Assembly (NCBI GenBank): GCA_944324315.1
Contig: CALUVW010000010.1
Location: 1 to 64,000, forward strand
Source of the DNA: Candidatus Gastranaerophilales bacterium
Lineage (GTDB): Bacteria; Cyanobacteriota; Vampirovibrionia; Gastranaerophilales; Gastranaerophilaceae
Direction of reading: 5' to 3'
Length of the DNA stretch: 64,000 nucleotides
Part shown: one piece after another, positions 7,998-17,197 of the stretch
How positions within the stretch are numbered: the stretch's first letter is position 1
Layout of the letters: each line of letters starts with the position of its first letter
Notes under the pieces: generated by a model
The model's input: the letters and a program-made list of their open reading frames with translations, nothing else
What the model was told of the DNA's origin: nothing
Databases searched by the model: none
Position numbers and translations under genes: made by a program

Positions 7998-8892
7998 ACT
8001 TCCGTTTGTTTCGTTTATAGTAACATCATACAATTACGAAAAATATATACTCAAAACTCTCGACAGTATAAAACAACAGACTTATCAGAATTTTGAAATT
8101 ATAGTCGTTGACGATTGTTCTACAGATAATTCCTGCAAAATAGTAGAACAATTTATTGCCGATAATCAGAATTTAAAAATCACACTTATAAAACAGGACA
8201 AAAATAAAGGTCAGCTTGCCTCAATGATTAGAGGTTTAAATGAAGCAAAAGGTCAGTTTATAAGTTTTATCGACAGCGATGATATTTTATGCAAAGATTA
8301 CGCAGCCGCACATATCCGAGTTCATCTTGAAACTTCTGTAGCCTTCACTTCCTGCCAAATAATTGAAATAGGAGAAGATGATGAAATTCATACACTAAAA
8401 TCAATTTCATCTCCACAATATAATGAAAAAGAGATTCTGAAACAAGTTCAGAATGACGTTAAAGATATTGAGATTTTATGTGATATACCTGTCAAGTATA
8501 AAATTTTGAAACACAAACGTTTTGGCGGCTGGTACTGGTCGCCTAACAGCTCTGCAATGTTTAGAAAAGCCTCGATAGAACTTATAAAAAATTATAAAAA
8601 TATAGATAAATGGAAAATTTGTCCTGATAAATTTCTGTTTAATTTTGCGCACTTAATCGGCGGCTCTGCTATAATATGTGCTCCTCTAATCGGCTACAGA
8701 CGTCACAAAAATAATGCAGGGAATTGTTCTCTTGTAACGGGTGATAAAAGATTGCATAGTGATTACATAACTAAAATAAATATAGAAAATAATCTAAAAA
8801 TCCGCCCTGAAACAATAAAGTTTTTATGGCAGGAAAGAAAAACTTTAGGATACCGTAATACCCTAAAGCTAATCTTAATTATTTTATTCTAA
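7990..8892 (+). CDS. Family 2 glycosyltransferase with a repeat-encoded insert
   Basis: GT-A fold enzyme that transfers a sugar from a nucleotide donor. It starts VSFIVTSYNYEKYILKTLDS, with VVDDCSTDNS near residue 38 and the metal-binding DSDD near residue 95. Length 300 is usual for a soluble GT2. The acceptor is unknown; surface polysaccharide is likely. Codons at 8431-8460 read EILKQVQNDV and are a copy of the dispersed palindrome (ATTCTGAA, loop, TTCAGAAT) found elsewhere in intergenic DNA, so the gene has absorbed a repeat in frame. Confidence 0.9.
   Translation: MLKLPFVSFIVTSYNYEKYILKTLDSIKQQTYQNFEIIVVDDCSTDNSCKIVEQFIADNQNLKITLIKQDKNKGQLASMIRGLNEAKGQFISFIDSDDILCKDYAAAHIRVHLETSVAFTSCQIIEIGEDDEIHTLKSISSPQYNEKEILKQVQNDVKDIEILCDIPVKYKILKHKRFGGWYWSPNSSAMFRKASIELIKNYKNIDKWKICPDKFLFNFAHLIGGSAIICAPLIGYRRHKNNAGNCSLVTGDKRLHSDYITKINIENNLKIRPETIKFLWQERKTLGYRNTLKLILIILF
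8434..8454. repeat. Palindromic repeat translated inside a glycosyltransferase
   Basis: ATTCTGAA-ACAAG-TTCAGAAT, an eight-bp perfect stem, followed by GACGTT. It has the same architecture as the intergenic copies at 8959-8979 and 26814-26834 and contributes EILKQVQNDV to the protein. Confidence 0.75.
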
Positions 8893-8955
8893 ATCATTTA
8901 CTGTGACGTTAAAGCGGCTAAGCGCCCTCATATAAAGCTAAACAGATGCGAAGAA

Positions 8956-9194
8956 GAGATTCCGAAACGAGTTCGGAATGACAATAATACCCGAGTGCAT
9001 CGACAGAATAAAGCGACAACAAGAATATCTTTAAGGTTTTAAGAACTCTTAAAAGAGCAGCTTATGCAATACCGTAAGCTGTCATGGGTGGAACGGATTC
9101 TTGCTCGTATCGCGATAAACGGGACTACGGAATGCTCCGCCGGCTCATCGCCGTCGTGTGCGTCCTTCGCCCTCTGCTCACTCGCGCCACGCTC
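8956..9194 (-). repeat. Dispersed repeat at the 3' end of ahcY (copy 1)
   Basis: This fills most of the 302-bp gap between the glycosyltransferase and ahcY. Read on the minus strand it begins right at the ahcY stop (TAGGAGCGTGGC), has an extra GC-rich stretch of about 85 bases, then continues as ATGACAGCTTACGGTATTGC and ends in the palindrome ATTCCGAA/TTCGGAAT. From 9097 down to 8956 it is roughly 90% identical by eye to the copy after speD (26689-26838). I see no gene in it. Confidence 0.75.
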
Positions 9195-10475
<1,281 letters not shown>

Positions 10476-10603
10476 TCAGCAAAATTATACCAAGAAAGTT
10501 TTAATTAATTTAATTTTTGTAAAAAATTGTTAATAATATAATACATTATGACAAAAAATTTTCTTCACTTGAGTTATAAATTTAGTAGTAAGGAGTTTTA
10601 CAA

Positions 10604-13600
10604 GTGAAAGTTAATTTCAATTTAAACGAGAAAAAAATTAACAAAAATGTCAATTTTGAAGGATATAAACCTGTAAAAGATCAACACGGCAAACGTCAAT
10701 ATGAGTTTAACTATGTCTATGACGACAGCAAATATGATTGTTATCTGGAAATCTTTGCTCTTTCAACCGATCAAGATAATAATTTTGTTGTTGAAGATAT
10801 GCGTAAAAACAGCAGACAGCGCAATTCTCAAGATAAACAGCCCGGTGTAAAACTCCATAAAGGAAAAAATATTATTGATATTGCAGGAAATTTTGAAATA
10901 TCCCCTGATGAAGATTTTGCATACCACTACAAGCTTGTTCCAAAAAATAATCCTGATGGTGCTCCTAAATATGATATAGATGCAGGAAATGTATTAAATG
11001 ACAGCATTAACACAGGTTATGCACATGACATCTATAATGTAGTCACCAAAAATGTTTCAACATGTACAAATAACGGTCCTATGAAACTTATTATTCCTGA
11101 TATCAACAATGTTATGTGGGTCTATAATGATAAAAATCAGATAGTTTCAAACCCAGACATTGAAAAATTAAGAAATACGACCAAAAATTTTGCAAATAAA
11201 ATCGGCGGATCTCTGGCAGGAATTGAAAAAGATATAGATGACGGTAAACTGGATAATTTCAGAAAAATTATTACAACACCTTTGTTTACAGACGACAGTT
11301 TAACTGCTCATGCCTATTGGAATAAAAATAATTTTCAGATGGCACATAGCCTCGGGAATATAAACAATTATATTGCTTTACAGAAAAAACTTTTTGCCAA
11401 AGGGATTAACCTTGTTTCTGACGGTGCCTTTGTTAATGAAGGACTTGAAGGTATACACTTCAACAATGTCTTAAAATTTGGAGAAGAATCTCCTTATTTT
11501 TACTGGTTTAGAATACAGGGCTTAAAAGATAGTCCTTTATCTCTCGGAGTATTCGGCAAAAAAATAGAGCATGCCACGCACAGACTTATAAACTCTCCAT
11601 ATCATTTTGTTCAAAACAGCAACGGTACTGTAAGTATATCTGAAAACAGAAAATACAACCGTAAAGCACCGACTTATATACAAATTTATGACAGCAGAAT
11701 AAAAAATGCAGAAAATTTATCTAATGAAGATTTAATCAAAGAATATAATGTTTTATGTAAAAAACCTCTTAACACCAACACTCATAATGATACCGTAATC
11801 CCTTACAGCTTCCGGATTAATCCAGAAACATACAAGGCAAATGTTCTAAAATTGAATGAATACAACAAAAGTGTCGCCGGTCAACAGGATAAAATAATTC
11901 CTCTTAAATCAGGAAAAGGGACAAGAGCAGTTGCGGAATTTGAATATTTCGGACTTGATGGGAAACATGAAAGCGGTTTTGAAACCTGGGATGCTAACCC
12001 TGATATTGCAAAACTTAACTATATATATTCCTCAACTGACACAACTGAACTCAAAAATATTACTGATCCGATAGAACGTGAAGATAAACTTTATAAACTT
12101 CAAAGAAGTAACATGCAGGTGCAAGATTATGCAATAACTTCTGCAAAATACTGGACAAGAAAAACTAGAGATATTTTAAGATTAAATGTCGCCCAACATT
12201 TGAAAAATATTGACAATTTAAGTGCTGAAGAAATTTATCAAAAAATTCACAACCTGTCAGATGGAAAAATTTTCCCTAAAGATCTTGATGTTACAAAAGA
12301 TATTGTAAGCAATGTATTAAAAGACAGATATGAACTTAAAGGTGCATCCTCACCGCTAGTCTTTAAAAACAGGATTTTAAAGGATTTAATGGATGTTCCT
12401 CTTGATTCTATTGAAGTAGGGGATGATATTGCCGCAGTGCTTGCTTCGCCATATATAAGCAAAAGAGCTACGAATGAAGAAGATATCGGTATTTCACGAT
12501 TTGACCAATACTATTACAACGAATATACAAGTGCAGATGAAGAATATGAAGAAGTATATGCTTTAACAAATAAAATGTACGATAAAGAACTGCTTCAGTT
12601 TGCAAGAGAAATTTTCTTCGGTGTAGAATCTAAGTTACCTCCTGACAAAAAATTACAGGATCAATACGGTAATACAACTCTTTATGGAAGATATGTTGTA
12701 CCTCTGTTAACACAAGAAATTATAAGATTTGCAATTATAAAAGCTGTTGCTCCTGATGCAGAATTTAGATTCAATAGAGAAAACGGCGAAATAAGTTATG
12801 ACTATAAAAAATTAAAAAATACATCGCTTCTTGGAATGGGTATTGTTGAATATACTCCGGAAGACGAAGCAAAACATCTTATTAAAAAGTTAAGAAAAGG
12901 CATTAAACGTATAGGCAAACAAGATAAAGAACAATTAGCCACTGCTCTTTTAAGATCTATAAACGGAACAAACCTCAATAGTTTTAAACTTGCGGAGATG
13001 ATAGTTGACAGAAGTCAGGCAGGTTTGGACTGGAGAATTGATGCGACAAAAGATATTACAGATATAGAATCTTTAAGAAATCAGAAAGATGATTTTGAAT
13101 ATAACTGGGATTCATTAATTGAGTTTTGGGCAAAATTTGCAAAAGAAATTAAAGAATATCACCCTGATGCATATATAGCCGCCGAAGTAACCGATGAAGA
13201 AGACACTTACAGAAAAGGGCAGGGTTATCGCACAGAAACAAGGTATGAAAACTCTAAAGAAGCTGTAAAAAAACTTTTAAATGAAGCAGGATTTACAACA
13301 ACTGCAAATTACAGCTACTTTGCAACAGATTTAGCTAAAATATTTGGAAAAGTATTTGAATTTAATGATAACAAAAATGAAAGTACTGATAAAGGTTTGG
13401 AACATAATCTAACAATACTGAACCAGCTTGTTGGGGACGGAGACTTTTTACATTCAGGTTCACTGGAATCAATTATTTATTCATATACTTTCGCCGGTAA
13501 CCATGACAAATGCCGAGCATTAGACGGTTATTCAATGGATATGGATTTTGTTTATGCAGACTTAACACAAAAAGGAAATCCGTATCGTGAAAGAGCGTAT

Positions 13601-14818
13601 AGAATCTTAAACGGGCGTAAATTTGATGATATATTGCCAAAAGACGATGTAGATAACTACGATTATGACCGTGTAAATACGCTGGCTCTGGCTAAATGTG
13701 AAGCAATTTCAAGCGGAATGGGTAAAGCTTTACAAAGAGTAGACTTTAATCAGCAGCAAAAAGATTATGTCTACGGAAAAATGCTTGAAGCTTTAAAAAA
13801 TATTTCTAACGGACGGTACAAAGGAAAAGCTTTTGAAACTGAAGGTTTTGGAGCAAAAGATTACAATATTGCATTAGATATCGTTCTAAATGAAATGGAT
13901 TATCTTGAAAAAAATCCGAATAAAAGGCTGAGCAAGGAAGATCGCAAAAAACTCAAAAATGAAACTTTTGAAAGAATTATAGATCCTGCAATGTCTAGAC
14001 TTCTCGGACAGATTAAATTCTTAGTAGCTCTAACAGGCAATCCGACGTTATTTGCCGGAGATGAATACGGCTCAACAGGTTTTGAAACAAAAACTAAAAA
14101 TATTTTCCTTCAAAACCGTAACATAATTCATGAAGAATGGGCAGATGATGACAGAACTCCTGAATTTAAAGCATTTGTAGGGCGTTTTAAAAATGCTGTT
14201 GACTACCAGTTTGGTTTACGTGCAAGAAAAGAGCTGCACCCGCTAAATGACGGTGCACCGATAGCTCTTAAAGAACAAAATGCTCATTACAAGCAGGATA
14301 TATATTCTGATGAATTAAACAAATGCAAAAATACATATCAAAAAACAAATGAAGGAGATACTCAGGTATCTGCATTATTGAGACAAAGTACAGATGGTGC
14401 TATTACAATATCCGTATTTAATACAGCCGGCTTAAACCATAAATATGACAGCTACTATGACCCGCCGGAACTTACATTAAATTGTATTGATCTTAATGTA
14501 GGACGCGATGGAGCGGTCGGCCTAAAAGGCGGTTTACAAAGCGGGATGGAATTTAAAAATGCCGATCCTTCTGATACAAAAACATATTATGTAAATGATA
14601 AAAATCAAATAACAGGACCTGACGGTACATCTATTAAATTTAAAGACTCAACATTAATATTATATCATGTACCGAATAAAGCACAGCAAAACCAGCCGTC
14701 ATTCAAAGGTAGAAGAGTTTTGTATAATCCTCAATACAATTTCGTTTCAAACCCTTATAAAAATATTAATAAAACGCCTGAAAAAACAGGGGAAAAATTA
14801 GTAATCTTGACAAAATAA
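10604..14818 (+). CDS. Very large GH13-family alpha-glucan enzyme
   Basis: 1404 residues from GTG 10604, which has AGGAG just upstream. The C-terminal two thirds carry the alpha-amylase clan motifs: WRIDATKD with the nucleophile Asp at about 813, AAEVTD with the acid/base Glu at about 861, GNHDK with Asp at about 968, and LFAGDEYG near 1155. An amylase-like LVSDGAFVNE segment sits near 275, so several hundred residues separate the first and second conserved regions, far more than in ordinary amylases. The N-terminal 130 residues resemble a carbohydrate-binding beta domain. No signal peptide, so it is probably cytosolic, in glycogen synthesis or breakdown together with the GH77 protein at 52861. 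Exact specificity is unknown. Confidence 0.8.
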   Translation: MKVNFNLNEKKINKNVNFEGYKPVKDQHGKRQYEFNYVYDDSKYDCYLEIFALSTDQDNNFVVEDMRKNSRQRNSQDKQPGVKLHKGKNIIDIAGNFEISPDEDFAYHYKLVPKNNPDGAPKYDIDAGNVLNDSINTGYAHDIYNVVTKNVSTCTNNGPMKLIIPDINNVMWVYNDKNQIVSNPDIEKLRNTTKNFANKIGGSLAGIEKDIDDGKLDNFRKIITTPLFTDDSLTAHAYWNKNNFQMAHSLGNINNYIALQKKLFAKGINLVSDGAFVNEGLEGIHFNNVLKFGEESPYFYWFRIQGLKDSPLSLGVFGKKIEHATHRLINSPYHFVQNSNGTVSISENRKYNRKAPTYIQIYDSRIKNAENLSNEDLIKEYNVLCKKPLNTNTHNDTVIPYSFRINPETYKANVLKLNEYNKSVAGQQDKIIPLKSGKGTRAVAEFEYFGLDGKHESGFETWDANPDIAKLNYIYSSTDTTELKNITDPIEREDKLYKLQRSNMQVQDYAITSAKYWTRKTRDILRLNVAQHLKNIDNLSAEEIYQKIHNLSDGKIFPKDLDVTKDIVSNVLKDRYELKGASSPLVFKNRILKDLMDVPLDSIEVGDDIAAVLASPYISKRATNEEDIGISRFDQYYYNEYTSADEEYEEVYALTNKMYDKELLQFAREIFFGVESKLPPDKKLQDQYGNTTLYGRYVVPLLTQEIIRFAIIKAVAPDAEFRFNRENGEISYDYKKLKNTSLLGMGIVEYTPEDEAKHLIKKLRKGIKRIGKQDKEQLATALLRSINGTNLNSFKLAEMIVDRSQAGLDWRIDATKDITDIESLRNQKDDFEYNWDSLIEFWAKFAKEIKEYHPDAYIAAEVTDEEDTYRKGQGYRTETRYENSKEAVKKLLNEAGFTTTANYSYFATDLAKIFGKVFEFNDNKNESTDKGLEHNLTILNQLVGDGDFLHSGSLESIIYSYTFAGNHDKCRALDGYSMDMDFVYADLTQKGNPYRERAYRILNGRKFDDILPKDDVDNYDYDRVNTLALAKCEAISSGMGKALQRVDFNQQQKDYVYGKMLEALKNISNGRYKGKAFETEGFGAKDYNIALDIVLNEMDYLEKNPNKRLSKEDRKKLKNETFERIIDPAMSRLLGQIKFLVALTGNPTLFAGDEYGSTGFETKTKNIFLQNRNIIHEEWADDDRTPEFKAFVGRFKNAVDYQFGLRARKELHPLNDGAPIALKEQNAHYKQDIYSDELNKCKNTYQKTNEGDTQVSALLRQSTDGAITISVFNTAGLNHKYDSYYDPPELTLNCIDLNVGRDGAVGLKGGLQSGMEFKNADPSDTKTYYVNDKNQITGPDGTSIKFKDSTLILYHVPNKAQQNQPSFKGRRVLYNPQYNFVSNPYKNINKTPEKTGEKLVILTK

Positions 14819-14867
14819 AAAAACGTAAATAATGAATTAAATATATTCCTTCCTTTGTCATGGATGG

Positions 14868-15003
14868 ATAAGAGGATTAGTGACTATGGCAGATGCAAAG
14901 ATGCAAAGTCCTTAACGTAAATAAATTTTTCACTCTTCTGGCAGAGGGATTTAGAGCAAAAATCCAATACGACGGCTGGCAAATTAAAGATGACTATCCA
15001 TAG
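14868..15003 (+). pseudogene. Degraded prepilin fragment
   Basis: The last codons read AKIQYDGWQIKDDYP and stop at 15001-15003, matching the C-terminal signature of the prepilin at 31-705. Upstream, 14888-14909 contains GATGCAAAGATGCAAAG, which resembles repeat sequence from the leaders of prepilin loci B and C (TTTAGATGCAAAGATGC). The FTLAEV segment and most of the body are missing, so this looks like a prepilin gene with a large internal deletion. Confidence 0.6.
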
Positions 15004-15005
15004 TT

Positions 15006-16103
15006 TTAAACAGCAAACCTGAAATGAACAAGATCACCATCTTGAACAACATAGTCTTTACCTTCAAGACGTGTTACGCCCTTTTCTTTACAGGCTGCGT
15101 ATGAACCGTATTTTACAAAGTCGTCATAAGGTGTAATTTCTGCTCTTATAAAACCTTTTTCAAAATCTGTATGAATAACACCTGCAGCCTGAGGAGCTTT
15201 AGCACCCGCAGGAATTGTCCAGGCATGAACTTCTTTTTCCCCTGCAGTTATAAAGGTTCTTAAATTGAGCAATTTATAAACAGATTTAATCATCCTGTCT
15301 ATTCCGCTGTCTTCAACACCCAATTCTTTCAAATATTCCTTTGCTTCGTCTGCTCCAAGTTCCGCAAGCTCTTCTTCAATCTTTGCGGATATAAGAACAA
15401 CTTCGGCATTATGCTTTGATGCATAATCTTTAACCTGATTTGTATAATTATTTCCGTCTTTAAGGTCATATTCAGAAACATTGCACACATAAATAACGGG
15501 TTTAGTTGACATCAGATTAAGCTGTTTCACAACAGGAATTTCATCTTCATTAAAATGGTCTTTAACGTTAATAAAAGTACCTTCTGATAACAGGTCAGTT
15601 AATTTTGTCAAAACACCGTCTTCCAAAACAGCAGCTTTGTCGCCGCCTTTTGCCTGTTTGGAAATTCTTGCCTGACGCTTTTCAACTGAAGCCATATCAG
15701 CAAGCGCAAGTTCTGTATTAATAACTTCGATATCGTCAAGCGGGCTTACTTTTCCGGCAACATGAATAGTGTTGGGGTCATCAAAACATCTCACAACCTG
15801 AATTATTGCATCAACTTCTCTAATATTATGCAAAAACTGGTTTCCAAGACCTTCACCTTTGCTTGCGCCTTTCACTAAACCTGCAATATCAACAAATTCA
15901 ATTGCCGTCGGAATAATCACATCTGTTTTGCAAAGTTTTGCAAGTATAGCAAGTCTTTCATCCGGGACATTAACAACCCCTACATTAGGTTCAATGGTAC
16001 AAAACGGATAATTTGCACTCTGCGCATTTTTTGCACTTGTTAAAGCATTAAATAAAGTTGATTTGCCGACATTTGGCAGTCCCACTATTCCTGTTCTAAG
16101 CAT
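15006..16103 (-). CDS. ychF: Ribosome-associated ATPase YchF (OLA1 family)
   Basis: Obg-family P-loop protein that prefers ATP and binds ribosomes; linked to stress and redox regulation of translation. GLPNVGKST at 8-16, DIAGLVKGASKGEGLGNQFL near 70, and a C-terminal TGS domain ending GDLVHFRFAV. Length 365 is typical. AAAGGAAATATAA precedes the ATG. It stands alone between a prepilin remnant and a prepilin gene. Confidence 0.97.
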   Translation of the reverse strand: MLRTGIVGLPNVGKSTLFNALTSAKNAQSANYPFCTIEPNVGVVNVPDERLAILAKLCKTDVIIPTAIEFVDIAGLVKGASKGEGLGNQFLHNIREVDAIIQVVRCFDDPNTIHVAGKVSPLDDIEVINTELALADMASVEKRQARISKQAKGGDKAAVLEDGVLTKLTDLLSEGTFINVKDHFNEDEIPVVKQLNLMSTKPVIYVCNVSEYDLKDGNNYTNQVKDYASKHNAEVVLISAKIEEELAELGADEAKEYLKELGVEDSGIDRMIKSVYKLLNLRTFITAGEKEVHAWTIPAGAKAPQAAGVIHTDFEKGFIRAEITPYDDFVKYGSYAACKEKGVTRLEGKDYVVQDGDLVHFRFAV

Positions 16104-16175
16104 ATTTATATTTCCTTTTTAATAATCTGTAATAGAATTATTTTATACTAAACATACAGAATTATAAAGAAAAAT

Positions 16176-16901
16176 TTACCAACTCAAATTTTTGAAATAA
16201 TCTTTATCAGTCATAGCATAATAACTGCAGGAATAACCGTTGTGCTCCCCGGAAGATGTTTCTGAGCACAGAAGAGTATTTTCATCTGCAAAACGCAAGT
16301 TAAAATTATTATCTAATTTAAAAGTAAATAAATCATAACCGGCTACATTGGGACCATGCAGTCCGTTAACATCAATTGTTATTGAAGCATCAGAAAAAGA
16401 ACCATAATTAGCATTAATAAAAACAAAATATTCATTATTAATAAATATAAACCCATCGTCCAACAATCGTTCATAATATTCATTTTTCTTATCAAACGAT
16501 TTATAAACCGGCAGTTCAAAACCGATTAATTCTTTCTGTTTTTCAGGTGTATATGAATAAATAAAACGATCAGGAGATTTTGCCTCTTTAAACTGTTTTA
16601 CCAAAAAATCCTGCAATTGAGGACCATTAGTAATCGACAAATATTCATCCTCTTTTTTTAACTGAACAAGAGCCTGAGAGACCTCGGAATAACATTTCTT
16701 AAATTGAGTCTGTAAAACCTGAGCACGATGCTTTGCAATCAAAACCGGCATAGTAATCGCTGCTACTACACCAATTATACCGAGAGTGATAAGTACCTCC
16801 GCCAAGGTAAATGCAACTCTGCGAATATTCTGAGAGTGGGCTGCGTGTGATAACCATCCATTATTAGGGAGGGGAGGGAACGTAGCCGTTCCATCCGACA
16901 T
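16176..16901 (-). CDS. Prepilin-like protein, poly-G leader locus B
   Basis: The FTLAEVLITLG helix follows NIRRVA, then a 200-residue globular domain with Cys near the end. ATG 16901 has no convincing ribosome binding site, and the 30-residue leader it would give is largely repeat-derived (TFPPLPNNG). The frame is open from 16901 back to the G10 tract at 17059-17068. With one extra G the SD-preceded ORF at 17098 would drive a 96-residue leader. The upstream start is therefore the more likely one, in a switched or frameshifted state. Confidence 0.8.
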   Translation of the reverse strand: MSDGTATFPPLPNNGWLSHAAHSQNIRRVAFTLAEVLITLGIIGVVAAITMPVLIAKHRAQVLQTQFKKCYSEVSQALVQLKKEDEYLSITNGPQLQDFLVKQFKEAKSPDRFIYSYTPEKQKELIGFELPVYKSFDKKNEYYERLLDDGFIFINNEYFVFINANYGSFSDASITIDVNGLHGPNVAGYDLFTFKLDNNFNLRFADENTLLCSETSSGEHNGYSCSYYAMTDKDYFKNLSW

Positions 16902-16975
16902 ACTTAAATTGTTTATCTTTTTTATGTTATAGACTTTGCATCTATGCTTCTTAGCATCTTTGCATCTAAATACGA

Positions 16976-17001
16976 GATCCTGAAATAAATTCAGGATGAC
17001 G
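16976..17001. repeat. Palindromic repeat in the locus B leader
   Basis: Copy of the element at 5653-5679 (ATCCTGAA / TTCAGGAT). It lies in the open frame between the G10 tract and the prepilin, where 11-G reading gives VILNLFQDL. Confidence 0.75.
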
Positions 17002-17044
17002 TTAATTGCTTGACATACTTCCTTTCGGCTCTCTGGACTGCCGG

Positions 17045-17098
17045 TTAGCCGAAAATCGCCCCCCCCCCGAGTTGCTTAATAAATCTTAATACTTTCAT
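17045..17098 (-). CDS. Short poly-G leader ORF of prepilin locus B
   Basis: ATG 17098 lies six bases after AAAGGA and encodes MKVLRFIKQLGGGAIFG, then TAA. This is nearly the same peptide as locus C, including the residues after the G tract. Eleven G would open the frame all the way into the prepilin at 16901. Confidence 0.65.
   Translation of the reverse strand: MKVLRFIKQLGGGAIFG
17059..17068. repeat. G10 homopolymer tract (locus B)
   Basis: Ten G on the coding strand beginning at codon 11 of the short ORF. The offset to the prepilin frame needs +1 base, as at the other three loci. Confidence 0.75.
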
Positions 17099-17197
17099 AC
17101 AACATCCTTTCCTTATCGGGTTTATATTAATTTCTTCACTTATTTAGTATAACATATTTGATACGGTTAGTAAAGTGCATGAATAAACTTTGACTAT

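Noticed and set aside
8950-9000. Possible CRISPR-like palindromic repeat
   Set aside because: The palindromes are dispersed singly, not in regularly spaced arrays, and no cas genes are present.
12247-12462. Antisense ORF in the GH13 gene
   Set aside because: Shadow frame; no start signals or recognisable domain.
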